Positions 34,874 through 43,041 of a DNA stretch of 64,000 nucleotides are shown piece after piece. The first letter of the stretch is position 1. Every line of letters begins with the position of its first letter. The stretch is from Hymenobacter ruricola (lineage in GTDB: Bacteria; Bacteroidota; Bacteroidia; Cytophagales; Hymenobacteraceae). The notes below the pieces were generated by a model, which was not told the DNA's origin, made no database searches, and was given only the letters and a program-made list of their open reading frames with translations. The stretch spans positions 124,001 to 188,000 of the forward strand of contig NZ_JADQDM010000007.1 of assembly GCF_015694525.1 (NCBI RefSeq), written 5' to 3'. Position numbers and translations under genes: made by a program.

Positions 34874-34877
34874 CCCC

Positions 34878-35234
34878 ATGAACCGTACCCTCACCGCCGT
34901 GCTCCTCGGCGCCGCCGCGGCGCTGGCCAGCTGCCAGCAAACCCCGCCCGCCGACCAGCCCGCCCAGGCCCCCGCCGCCACCGCCCAACCCGAAGCCGCT
35001 CAGCCCACCGCTCCGGGCAAAACCGAGGCCGACGCCCGCGCCCTCGTAGCCGCCTATATCAAAACCCAGCGCAACGCCGAACTATACGTGCCGGACTCGG
35101 CCCGCGTGAACGACAACGGCGTTACCTGGCAGGTGCTGGTGCCGCGCCGCGACTGGGCCCGCCGCATGCCCAACGCCGCCCGCTTCGAGGTCGACAAAGC
35201 CAGCGGTACCGTGAATTCGGCCCCGGTGAAATAG
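34878..35234 (+). CDS. small lipoprotein of unknown function
   Basis: 118 residues. Lipobox LAAALASC? is seen as AALASC near residue 18-19; then an Ala/Pro/Gln-rich linker (~20-50) and a compact ~60-residue domain (DARALVAAYIKTQRNAELY, VNDNGVTWQVLVPRRDW, FEVDKASGTVNSAPVK). The end resembles a small PepSY-like or cystatin-like unit but the match is too weak to name. It has its own promoter. Confidence 0.7.
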   Translation: MNRTLTAVLLGAAAALASCQQTPPADQPAQAPAATAQPEAAQPTAPGKTEADARALVAAYIKTQRNAELYVPDSARVNDNGVTWQVLVPRRDWARRMPNAARFEVDKASGTVNSAPVK

Positions 35235-35257
35235 CTGATTTCGGATTCTTTTCCCGG

Positions 35258-36091
35258 CTACAGCTTTTTATTAAGCATCAAGCCGCTGTAGGCGTAGCCG
35301 TTCACGTTCAGGCCCTGCACGGGCAGCACCGACAGGCCGGTGCGGCGGCTGGTTTTGTGCAGTTGGGGCACCACGATGCCCATGGTGGCGCCCACCGTGT
35401 AGCCCACCAGGTTGTCGGTGAGGAAGTGCTTGCCGGCCTGGATGCGGTAGTAGGCCACGGCGGCGGGCACCACCGCGGCGGCGGCCCACACGTAGGGCTC
35501 GGCCCGGGAGCCGGGGTTGAAATCGTGGAAAACCTTGGCCGCGAAGAAGGTGGCGGTGGCGCTGTGGGCCGTGTGGCCGGCAAAAAACGAGTTGGTGGCA
35601 ATTTTGCCGCTGCGCCCGCTGCCGCCTTCGGTGCCGTAGAGGTAGGGGCGGTAGCGGTACGTGTTGCCCACGGTCATGGTGAAGGTGGCGTCGGTGGCCA
35701 GCACGGTTTCGAGGTAGAGGGCGGCCACCTGGCCGTAGCGGGCCTTGGCGGCGGGGTTGAACACCAGCAGGCCCGGCGCCACCAGCATGGAACCGTAGCA
35801 GAGGAAGTCGCTGGCCGTTTGGGCGCTTTCGCTGTAGTAGCCGGCCGAAAACCGGTCGATTTTGGGCACGTCTTCCTTGCGCAGCGCCGCCAGCTCCACG
35901 TCGCTGAGGCCGTGCTTTTGCTGCACCAGGTACAGGCCCGTGACGCTCACGGCCGCCAGGCCGGCCGTGATGCCCCCGTCGACATATAAGTTGGTGCGGT
36001 ACGGCGAAGGCGCCGGCTGGTCCTGGGCCAGGGCCGCGGTGACCGGGGCGAGCAACGCGCCCGAAAGAGCAATGGTACGGATGAGCTTCAT
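35258..36091 (-). CDS. PAP2 family membrane-associated phosphatase
   Basis: 277 residues with a signal peptide (LIRTIALSGALLAPVTAALAQ). The three acid-phosphatase motifs are present: NTYRYRPYLYG (from KxxxxxxRP, first Lys not conserved), SFFAGHTAHS (PSGH variant) and YYRIQAGKHFLTDNLVGY (SRx5HxxxD variant). Such proteins dephosphorylate lipid phosphates such as undecaprenyl pyrophosphate or lipid A in the periplasm. The substrate is unknown. ATG 36091 is chosen because it starts the signal. Confidence 0.87.
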   Translation of the reverse strand: MKLIRTIALSGALLAPVTAALAQDQPAPSPYRTNLYVDGGITAGLAAVSVTGLYLVQQKHGLSDVELAALRKEDVPKIDRFSAGYYSESAQTASDFLCYGSMLVAPGLLVFNPAAKARYGQVAALYLETVLATDATFTMTVGNTYRYRPYLYGTEGGSGRSGKIATNSFFAGHTAHSATATFFAAKVFHDFNPGSRAEPYVWAAAAVVPAAVAYYRIQAGKHFLTDNLVGYTVGATMGIVVPQLHKTSRRTGLSVLPVQGLNVNGYAYSGLMLNKKL

Positions 36092-36264
36092 CAGGAAAAG
36101 ACTAAAATGAACCTCAACGAAAATCGCGCCTCCGGGGTTAGCCCGGGCCATTTGCAGGAGTTTTGGCCGCGCGAAAGGGCGCTTGTTTGCTTGCCGATTC
36201 AGGCTGACTCGGCGAGCAAAACAGCCTGCGGCACGACTGCGGAAATCCCCGGGCCGCCCCACCC

Positions 36265-37032
36265 CTACTCTTTCACGGTGGCGCCGTGCACGGCCAGCGC
36301 CTGCCCCAGCAGCCAGCGCCGGATGAAGGCATCGTCCTCCGACACTTTGCCCACCACGCGGTACTTCGAGGGCAGGGCGTCGCTGGTGGCGGCGGCTTCG
36401 CGCACCACCGTGCCGGGGCCCACGTACGACGAATGCACCATTTGCACGGCCCCGCCCTCGCTCACCCGCAGGAAGGCCACGTGAAAGTCGAGCCCCAACA
36501 CGTAGAGGCCCGGCCCCAGCGCCTGCACCTGCCGCACAAAATCGGCGGGCTCCACGCCCCAGTAGCGCGTGATGTGCGCTTCCGACGTCAGGTTTTTGAT
36601 GATGACTTCCGAGGCCTGCTTGGCCAGCAAAGTGCGTTGCAGGTGCAGGCCGGCGTCGTGCAGCGAGGTGGTGACGAAGTAGCCGCAGGCGATGCTGCCG
36701 TGCCGCGGCTCCCAGCTGGTGCCGTAAAACGCCCACGGCGTGCCCTCCCAGGCCGGAAACACGGTGCTATCGAGGGTGGCGAGGAACAGGCGGCGGGCCT
36801 GCTCCAGGCGGCGGGCGCGGGCCGCCGGGGTGGCCGCCTGCCGGTACTGCCCGGCCAGCTGCTGCCGCCGCGCGGCCAGCCGCCGCAGCGTGGCCCGGTA
36901 GGCCGGCGCCGAGTAGCCGGCCAGCTCCGCCGGCCGGGCCGCCGGGGCGGCAGCCGAGTCAGAGGCGGCGTTTTGGGCAAAGCAGCCCCGCAAGCCGGCC
37001 AGCAGCAGCACGGCCAGAACACTTATTTTCAT
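36265..37032 (-). CDS. secreted protein, possible papain-fold cysteine hydrolase
   Basis: 255 residues with a signal peptide (ISVLAVLLLAGLRGCFAQ) and an Arg/Ala-rich helical region (~30-85). The remaining domain has GTPWAFYGTSWEPRHGSIACGYFVTTSLHDAG, where the Cys precedes a helix, followed by LGLDFHVAFLRVSEGG and VQMVHSSYVG. A Cys-helix then His-strand order is what NlpC/P60-like and related papain-fold enzymes show, so a cell-wall amidase or peptidase role is possible. This is inference; no family was firmly recognised. Confidence 0.6.
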   Translation of the reverse strand: MKISVLAVLLLAGLRGCFAQNAASDSAAAPAARPAELAGYSAPAYRATLRRLAARRQQLAGQYRQAATPAARARRLEQARRLFLATLDSTVFPAWEGTPWAFYGTSWEPRHGSIACGYFVTTSLHDAGLHLQRTLLAKQASEVIIKNLTSEAHITRYWGVEPADFVRQVQALGPGLYVLGLDFHVAFLRVSEGGAVQMVHSSYVGPGTVVREAAATSDALPSKYRVVGKVSEDDAFIRRWLLGQALAVHGATVKE

Positions 37033-37270
37033 ACCGAAGGAGGCGCCCAGGGCTTCAGTGCCCGGCTGGCCGCACAACGCTGCTATGCCGGTATATTATT
37101 GTAGCACATGGCGCGCTACGCGCAAGACTGCTCCACGCCGCCCGTCCAGCCGCTCGCAACGCCCGCCGTGAACCGGCCTGGCCGCCCCGCCGGGCCAACC
37201 TTTCGGCGCGGCGGCGGGTACACCGGGGGCCGCCCGCTTCGTCCGGCGGCTCCCCTGCCCTGTTGCCATC

Positions 37271-38374
37271 ATGAAAGAACTCAAGCAGTACCTGGCGCAA
37301 TTCCCCGACGTTTTCGCTTCGCTGGGCGTGGTGCTGAGCGGGTTCCTCATTGGGCTGGTGGCGAATTTTCTGGTGTTTGGGGTGGTGCGGGCCGTGGCCC
37401 GGCGCGACGCCGCCGGCTGGGCCCGGTCGGTGGTGCGGCACCTGCGCAGGGCCAGCGCGTGGTTTCTGCCGCTGCTGGCCATTTCCTTCCTGCTGCCGCT
37501 GGTGCAGCTGCCACCGAAGCCTTTTGAAGTGCTGCGCCGCGGGGTGGAAATGGCGCTCATCCTCGCCTTCACCTGGGGCCTCATCAAAACGCTGGACGTG
37601 CTGCAGGACCTGGTGCAGCATCGCTACCAGCTCAGCAGCCCCGACAACCTGCGCGTGCGCAAGCTGTTCACGCAGCTACAGTTCATCAAGAAGCTGGTGG
37701 CTTCGCTCATCGTGTTTGTGGGCGTGGGTTTGGTGCTGATGAGCTTTGAGACGGTGCGACGGCTGGGCACGGGCCTGCTCACCTCGGCCGGCATTGCCAG
37801 CGTCATCGTCGGCTTTGCGGCCCAGCGCTCCATCGGCAACCTGCTGGCAGGCTTCCAGATTGCCTTCACCCAGCCTATTCGCATTGATGACGTGCTGGTG
37901 GTGGAGGGCGAGTGGGGCCGCGTGGAGGAAATCACCTTCACCTACGTCGTGCTCAGCATCTGGGACGAGCGCCGGCTGGTGCTGCCGCTCAACTACTTCA
38001 TCGAAAAGCCCTTCCAGAACTGGACCCGCAACAGCTCCCAAATCCTGGGCACGGTGCACCTGCAAACCGACTACACGGTGCCCGTGGAGGCCGTGCGCGC
38101 CGAGCTGCGCCGCATCGTGGAAGGCAACCCGCATTGGGACGCGCGGGTGTGCACTCTGCACGTCACCGACGCCAAGGAGCGCACCCTGGAGCTGCGCTGC
38201 CTGGTGAGCGCCGCCAACGCCAGCGCGGTGTGGGAGCTGCGCTGCGCCGTGCGCGAGCAGCTGGTGGCCTTTTTGCAGCGCGAATACCCCGGCAGCCTGC
38301 CCCGCACCCGCGCCGTGGTAGAGGGCAGCGCGGCCGGAGCCCCGGCGCTCGGGGCGGCTTCGGTTAGCGGCTAG
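37271..38374 (+). CDS. MscS family mechanosensitive channel
   Basis: 367 residues with about five transmembrane helices. The pore-lining helix reads LLTSAGIASVIVGFAAQRSIGNLLAGFQIAF near residue 175-205 with the G/A pattern of MscS TM3, followed by the beta domain PIRIDDVLVVEGEWGRVEEITFTYVVLSIWDERRLVLPL and the alpha/beta C-terminal domain. It should protect against hypo-osmotic shock by opening under membrane tension. Its stop region overlaps the convergent GrpB-family gene by 11 bases. Confidence 0.9.
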   Translation: MKELKQYLAQFPDVFASLGVVLSGFLIGLVANFLVFGVVRAVARRDAAGWARSVVRHLRRASAWFLPLLAISFLLPLVQLPPKPFEVLRRGVEMALILAFTWGLIKTLDVLQDLVQHRYQLSSPDNLRVRKLFTQLQFIKKLVASLIVFVGVGLVLMSFETVRRLGTGLLTSAGIASVIVGFAAQRSIGNLLAGFQIAFTQPIRIDDVLVVEGEWGRVEEITFTYVVLSIWDERRLVLPLNYFIEKPFQNWTRNSSQILGTVHLQTDYTVPVEAVRAELRRIVEGNPHWDARVCTLHVTDAKERTLELRCLVSAANASAVWELRCAVREQLVAFLQREYPGSLPRTRAVVEGSAAGAPALGAASVSG

Positions 38375-38987
38375 GGGCGCCCAGGGCGGTTTCGGGCCCG
38401 GGCTGCCACTGGGTGGCGGTGGCCCACAGGTCGGCGGCCTGGTAGAGGAGGTGAAAAACCGGTTCTTTCAGGTGGAGGTAGCCGTCGATGTTGTCGGGAA
38501 ATACCTCGCTGGCGCGGCGTTTGGCCATTTCGTAGGCGTCGCGGGCCACCGGGTGGGCGCGCAGGTAGTCGCGGCACAGCAGGGCAAAGCGGGCGTTGAA
38601 CCGGCCGGCTTCCCGCACGTGGATGTGGGTGCGGCGCCCGCCCAGGGGCTCGCGCAGGTAGAGCTTGCGCAGTTCCACCGACTGGGCCGGCAGGCCGGGG
38701 TAGAGGTCGTACTCGAAGGCGCCCTGCCGGAAGCCGGCCTGCCACAGCGGGTGCGTGAGCTCGGCCACGTCGTCGAGGCTGGCCACGGTCACTTGCAGGT
38801 CGATGACGTCTTGGGCGCTCAGGCCGGGGACGGCGGTGGAGCCGATGTGGTCGATGCGCAGGATGGCCGGGCCGGCCGCCGCCCGAATGCGGCGGGCTAT
38901 TTCGGCAAATTCTCCGGCCCACTTCGCCTGGTGCGGCACCAGCACCACCGGCCTGGGTTTATTGGAATCCTCCGAAGAAGCAAACAT
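38364..38987 (-). CDS. GrpB family (UPF0157) protein
   Basis: 207 residues. The GrpB/nucleotidyltransferase-like domain shows VLVPHQAKWAGEFAEIA, IDHIGSTAVPGLSAQDVIDLQV and THIHVREAGRFNARFALLCRDYLRAHP. GrpB domains also occur fused to dephospho-CoA kinase; the activity of the stand-alone form is unknown. A -7 box lies 16 bases before the ATG and an inverted repeat overlaps the promoter. Confidence 0.87.
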   Translation of the reverse strand: MFASSEDSNKPRPVVLVPHQAKWAGEFAEIARRIRAAAGPAILRIDHIGSTAVPGLSAQDVIDLQVTVASLDDVAELTHPLWQAGFRQGAFEYDLYPGLPAQSVELRKLYLREPLGGRRTHIHVREAGRFNARFALLCRDYLRAHPVARDAYEMAKRRASEVFPDNIDGYLHLKEPVFHLLYQAADLWATATQWQPGPETALGAPSR

Positions 38988-39003
38988 TGATACTTTTTTT
39001 ACG

Positions 39004-39030
39004 CAAATTTATATATTGAAACCAATATAT
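39004..39030 (-). promoter_or_regulatory. GrpB-family gene promoter with overlapping inverted repeat
   Basis: On the minus strand TAAATTTG (39011-39004) is a perfect -7 box. Immediately upstream, 39011-39030 is the perfect inverted repeat ATATATTG-N4-CAATATAT, placed where a repressor would block RNA polymerase. Confidence 0.6.
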
Positions 39031-39076
39031 CACATGCCTGAAGCCAAACGCCTGGTCTGCGGCGGCCGGCCCGGGG

Positions 39077-39883
39077 TTAGTGCTCCAGAAACTGCGTTAC
39101 GGCTTCGTTCATTTCCTGTTTCTGGGCCTCGGTGGCGCCGTCCCACATGTCGTTGTGGATGGTGTGGGCCAGCGGCACGATGACGGTGCCGAACCGGCGC
39201 TGCTCGGCCGGGGTGGGCAGCACGCCGGGGTCGGCCACCTGGTCGCTGGAGCGCAGCGTGAGCACGCGGGGGCGGCGGGCCCGCGGCAGCGGCACCCGGC
39301 GGTTGTCGAGCGAAATCACGCGTTCCACCCGGTCCGGGTAGTGGGCGGCGTAGAGCACCGACACGTCGCCGCCGTTGGAGTGGCCGGCCAGCAGCAGGTG
39401 GTTGAAATCGAGGTGGGGGTAGCGCTGCCGCAGCTGCTGCCGGGCAAACTCAATGTTTTGCACGCCCCGCTCCCAGCTGGGCCGGCGCACGACGCTGACC
39501 ACGCCCGTGGTGGGCATGGGGGCGTCGGTGGGCAGCTCGTGCTGCACGCTGGCCACGAGGTAGCCGTGGGCCACCAGGCAGCGGGCCAGGAAGGAATAGC
39601 CCGTGCAGCTGCCGCCGTAGCCGTGGCTGAGGATGGCGACTTTGCGCGGGGCGTTGGGGTTGCTGGTAGCGGGCTGGTACACCACCACCGGCACGGCACG
39701 CTGGCGGGCATCGTCGTACAGTTCGAGGCGGGTGGTGAGGAGGCTGTCGGCGGTGACGGGCGCCGCGAGCGGTGGGGCGGCAGCCTGCCAGGCGGGCGGG
39801 TGGCTGCTGGAACAGGCGCTGGCCAGCAGGGCCAGGAGGGCCCAGGCGGGTCGGGTCAGCAAGCGGCGAAAAGGCGGGGGCAT
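39077..39883 (-). CDS. alpha/beta hydrolase lipoprotein
   Basis: 268 residues. Lipobox LLASAC near residue 21-24 makes it a lipoprotein. The fold resembles PAF-acetylhydrolase/dienelactone-hydrolase-like enzymes: ILSHGYGGSCTGYSFLA oxyanion segment, nucleophile HLLLAGHSNGG, TLRSSDQVADPG with the likely Asp and PLAHTIHNDMWD with the likely His. Probably an envelope-bound esterase; the substrate is unknown. ATG 39883 starts the lipoprotein signal. Confidence 0.83.
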   Translation of the reverse strand: MPPPFRRLLTRPAWALLALLASACSSSHPPAWQAAAPPLAAPVTADSLLTTRLELYDDARQRAVPVVVYQPATSNPNAPRKVAILSHGYGGSCTGYSFLARCLVAHGYLVASVQHELPTDAPMPTTGVVSVVRRPSWERGVQNIEFARQQLRQRYPHLDFNHLLLAGHSNGGDVSVLYAAHYPDRVERVISLDNRRVPLPRARRPRVLTLRSSDQVADPGVLPTPAEQRRFGTVIVPLAHTIHNDMWDGATEAQKQEMNEAVTQFLEH

Positions 39884-40121
39884 GAAACGGGCATCGGAAG
39901 GGGTTGGTGGGTGGCCAAGCCGTGGGCTGCCGGCAAGCAAACCAGTTGGGGGGCCGGGCCAGGCCCGCGCGCAACCGCCGCTACGCCCGCTGCCAGTGGT
40001 AAATAGGGCCTGCGCCTGAAAACATGGCAATATACGGCCGCGTCCCACGGGCCCCGCGCGGCCACTGTCCAGGCGGGATGATTTGCGAAAGGAAAAGGGG
40101 CCGCCCGGTGACCGCCCGCTC

Positions 40122-40259
40122 ATGCGCCAGAAAAGCGGGGCGCGGTGGGAGAAATACGCCGCCAACGGCAACAAGCACGACTTGGGCACCGGCTACGACA
40201 ACCTGGAAGTGCACCTCAACGGCCTGGTGCAAACCATCACGGAGGGGCCGCTGAAGTAG
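40122..40259 (+). CDS. short ORF, possible gene remnant
   Basis: A 45-codon frame from ATG to TAG (MRQKSGARWEKYAANGNKH, then DLGTGYDNLEVHLNGLVQ and TITEGPLK). Its composition looks protein-like rather than random, and the frame is open further upstream to a stop at 40017 without another ATG. It could be the surviving C-terminus of a lost gene. The rest of 39884-40346 shows nothing else that looks coding. Confidence 0.3.
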   Translation: MRQKSGARWEKYAANGNKHDLGTGYDNLEVHLNGLVQTITEGPLK

Positions 40260-40346
40260 CGGCGGCGTGGGCGGCGGGGTCGTCACGGGTTTCGGCCTGC
40301 TTTGCCGCTCGCGGCGGGCCGCTTTGTTTGGGAGGGACTACGGGTT

Positions 40347-40374
40347 GTAGCGCGGACTACAAAGTCCGCGCTAC
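40347..40374. repeat. short perfect palindrome of the GTAGCGCGGACT family
   Basis: 12-bp arms GTAGCGCGGACT and its complement around ACAA. The unit matches the arms of the palindrome at 12512-12585. Confidence 0.8.
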
Positions 40375-40417
40375 GACGGGCGGCGCGTTGCCGGTGCAGA
40401 CTCTTTTCGTCCGCGCA

Positions 40418-40646
40418 GCCTATATGTGGCCTGCGCAGGGTGTTTGGGCCGAAACAGGGCCTATGAACGGGTTTGCAAGGCCTATGGGCGGTTTCGCAAG
40501 GCCTACGCACGGTTTTGCAGGGTATGTGCGGGGTTTTGCAAGGCCTATGCGCGGTGTTGCAGGGTCTATGAGGGTTTTTGCAAGGGCAAAGTACGGGTTT
40601 GCAAGGCCTGCGAACGGTTTGGCAGCGCCTCTGCAGGGATTTGCAA
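40418..40646. repeat. 21-bp tandem repeat array upstream of the 40752 gene
   Basis: Nine consecutive units of exactly 21 bp run from 40458 to 40646. Their consensus is GGCCTATG, two or three variable bases, CGG, then (G)TTTGCAA; two degenerate units (40418-40457, one of them 19 bp) precede them. No unit changes length across the nine. The period equals two helical turns, so every unit faces the same side of DNA. All three frames are open on the plus strand, but no start or RBS suits a peptide. The array ends 51 bases before a perfect -7 box. Confidence 0.85.
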
Positions 40647-40697
40647 GGCCTCGGTGGCGGGCGGGGGCGGCGGGCTTGCTTACTGCCGCGCTTTCGC

Positions 40698-40705
40698 TAC
40701 ATTTG
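40698..40705 (+). promoter_or_regulatory. -7 box TACATTTG of the 40752 gene
   Basis: Perfect TAnnTTTG, 46 bases before the ATG at 40752 and 51 bases after the 21-bp repeat array. Confidence 0.6.
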
Positions 40706-40751
40706 GCGCGGCCGGGCTACGGTGGCCCGGACGCTAACACTCAGTGGAATT

Positions 40752-41492
40752 ATGGCAACTACTACCCCCAACCCGGCCCGGCAATTCCGGACCCGGCTCG
40801 ACGAACTCGGGCCCCTCGACGACATGGTGCAGGCCATGTTCAACACCGACCGCGCCGACTTCGGCAAGGCCTCGCCCGACTACGCGGCGGCGGACTACCT
40901 CACCGACTGGCAGGCCCGGCGGGTGGCGTTCGATAAGCTGGTGCCGGCGGGCGCGCGGCGGGCCTCTTCCAAGGAAGTGACCAAAACGATGGGCCAGGTG
41001 GCCAAAAGCCTGCGCGACCCGCTGAACTGGCTGAACATCCGGCTGAACCGGGCCGCGAAAAAGGGCGGCCTCACGGCGGGCGTCGAGGCGTTTGGGCTGG
41101 GCAAGGTGCGCAGCGAAATCTCGACCAAGGACATGGAAGGCCTCGACGGGGCCCTGAGCAACCTGCTCAAGCTGCTGGCCGCGCCCGCCAACCAGCAGGC
41201 CCTGGCGGCCCAGGGCCACACGGCGGCCGACACCAAGGCCTTCGCCGACGCGCAGCAGAAGCTCAGCACCCTCAACACCGCCCAGAACACCGACCAAAAC
41301 GCCACCGTCGAACTCACCGACGAGAACATCCGGGCCGGCAACGCCCTCTGGGAATACATCGCGGACGTGCTGGGCACGGGCGCGCTGATGTACAAGGAAA
41401 CCAATCCGAAAAAAGCCAAAACCTACACCGTGGCGACGCTGCTCAAGCGCATGCGCCAGGAGCACAGCGGCGGGGAGGCGGCGAAGGCGTAG
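40752..41492 (+). CDS. helical protein of unknown function
   Basis: 246 residues, no signal peptide, almost entirely alpha-helical in appearance. Segments include TRLDELGPLDDMVQAMFNTD, AAADYLTDWQARRVAFDKLV, DPLNWLNIRLNRAAKKGGL and the C-terminal MYKETNPKKAKTYTVATLL followed by KRMRQEHSGGEAAKA. No domain recognised. ATG 40752 is chosen; the frame extends upstream only through the repeat array and past the promoter. A strong terminator follows, so it is a single-gene unit under a promoter that carries the phased repeats. Confidence 0.7.
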   Translation: MATTTPNPARQFRTRLDELGPLDDMVQAMFNTDRADFGKASPDYAAADYLTDWQARRVAFDKLVPAGARRASSKEVTKTMGQVAKSLRDPLNWLNIRLNRAAKKGGLTAGVEAFGLGKVRSEISTKDMEGLDGALSNLLKLLAAPANQQALAAQGHTAADTKAFADAQQKLSTLNTAQNTDQNATVELTDENIRAGNALWEYIADVLGTGALMYKETNPKKAKTYTVATLLKRMRQEHSGGEAAKA

Positions 41493-41512
41493 CGTTTGGG
41501 ATGGAAAAGGGA

Positions 41513-41547
41513 CGGCCCCGCTGCGGTTGCAGCGGGGCCGTTTTTTT
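41513..41547 (+). terminator. terminator after the 40752 gene
   Basis: 12-bp perfect GC stem (CGGCCCCGCTGC and complement) with a GGTT loop and seven T. Confidence 0.92.
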
Positions 41548-41566
41548 GTAAATTGATGCTATCAAA

Positions 41567-42928
41567 TCATTCTGAAGGATACTCCTTTTCTTCCCAATGT
41601 GTACGTCTCATTTCCTGTAAGAAACCATTTTGATGAAAGTATTCAGCTTGCTCTTTTTCCCCTTCCTCCCAACTTCCTCCAAACCGAACAACAAAATCAT
41701 ACGTGGTAATAACATCATAACCACCTCCTTCAGCAGCGATTCCTACAATGTAATCCACTTGATTATAAAACAAATATTTCACAACTAGACAGTATGCCTG
41801 TAACATCTCCTGCCTTATTTTATAATAGGACTCTGATAGGTCGTCTTGTTCTCTTAGTAGCATAAAGACATACGCTTTCCTATCGTCACGGATAGGCTCT
41901 ATTACTCGCACTGACCTCTGCTCATACATTGAGCGCTTTATCACCTCGATGAATGCTTTTGACAGGAACCTCCGGTTTATCCTCGATTCCTTGGCAAGCA
42001 GTCTAAGAATGCTTTCTTCTTGCCATTGTTCCTGTGGAATTTTCATTCGCTTTTTTCGGGTTCTCTCCCACACATGTTCAATAAGCTTATCCCAAGAGTA
42101 GCTAACTCTATCTGCTTCACGCTTTCGCTGAAACTGTGGACTATTAATAAAATCATCCCAAAAGCCTTTACGAAGCCCCAGTCCCTTGCTCCCCTCTTTT
42201 ACAGGGAAATAATGTTGGTCTATCTGCTTATCAATATTCCTCAAATAATAAGCAAGCAAATCATCTTCACCCGATGCCAATACAGCAAAATTGGGCCTCT
42301 GAAATAGCTCTTCTTTTTTATGTAAATAATTTATAAAATCACTGATTGTATCTAAGCTTTGTAAGACTGTAAATAATGTGGTATCATCTAACACATGGAC
42401 AAAGCCTTTTTCTGGGTTGATTTGACCAATTGCGAATGGCACGGCTTCCGATGAAGAGTGAGCGCTACCAATAATTCGTGAATCAATTAACAAAGCACCT
42501 GTTCCACCATGAGCGTCATAACAGGCTTGTGAAGCGCCATGTGCTACCGCAATGCGATGAACGCGCATGTCAACATCAGTAGGTAATGGTACAGGTAAGC
42601 GATGCTGGCACGTTTTATCTAAATACACTTTATGTGGCTGTGTTCTTAGCCAATGCTCAGCACCGTATAATTGCTTTACACTATCCGCAACTGCACTGCG
42701 ATACCATCTGGTCCAATTAAGAATAGCATTGTCATTCGACTTATATGCACATTCTTTACTAGAGAATATAACAACATGATTATCAAAAATCACTAGAAGG
42801 TCACATAATTCCTTACCGTCTGCTAATAATGATTTACGCCCTTGGTCTTTATATGGACTTGGATAACTCCATAGGGACAAAAAGGAACGTTCACATAATT
42901 CAGCTAACAGCTCCTCGGCACGAGTCAT
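41567..42928 (-). CDS. AT-rich orphan gene, restriction-endonuclease-like N-terminus
   Basis: 453 residues. Base composition is far AT-richer than both neighbours across the whole gene, a sign of transfer. Residues ~38-60 read GKELCDLLVIFDNHVVIFSSKE, matching the hairpin of PD-(D/E)xK folds (Asp43, then SxK at 56-58 with Ser in the acidic place), followed by ILNWTRWYRSAVADSVKQL. This is the layout of uncharacterised proteins often annotated as hypothetical or NERD-like. The C-terminal two thirds (e.g. RINRRFLSKAFIEVIKRSM, YDVITTYDFVVRFGGSW) match nothing I know. No perfect -7 box was found. Candidate single-gene defence or nuclease protein; inference. Confidence 0.7.
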   Translation of the reverse strand: MTRAEELLAELCERSFLSLWSYPSPYKDQGRKSLLADGKELCDLLVIFDNHVVIFSSKECAYKSNDNAILNWTRWYRSAVADSVKQLYGAEHWLRTQPHKVYLDKTCQHRLPVPLPTDVDMRVHRIAVAHGASQACYDAHGGTGALLIDSRIIGSAHSSSEAVPFAIGQINPEKGFVHVLDDTTLFTVLQSLDTISDFINYLHKKEELFQRPNFAVLASGEDDLLAYYLRNIDKQIDQHYFPVKEGSKGLGLRKGFWDDFINSPQFQRKREADRVSYSWDKLIEHVWERTRKKRMKIPQEQWQEESILRLLAKESRINRRFLSKAFIEVIKRSMYEQRSVRVIEPIRDDRKAYVFMLLREQDDLSESYYKIRQEMLQAYCLVVKYLFYNQVDYIVGIAAEGGGYDVITTYDFVVRFGGSWEEGEKEQAEYFHQNGFLQEMRRTHWEEKEYPSE

Positions 42929-43041
42929 AATGTTTAATCTAATTTAAAAAAACCGCGTTATTAAATAGAAAAACGGAAGTAGGCTGCGGCACTAAGCTAC
43001 CAAAGTTTCTCAAGAAGCAGCTAGGGGGCGGGGGCGCGGGG

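Noticed and set aside
40418..40646. CRISPR array
   Set aside because: Units are contiguous 21-bp tandem copies without spacers and no cas genes are near.
40145..40936. Open frame encoding GFARPMG-type 7-residue repeats
   Set aside because: The 21-bp units leave all three frames open, there is no plausible start or ribosome site, and the frame continues out of frame into the 40752 gene. Treated as a DNA repeat.
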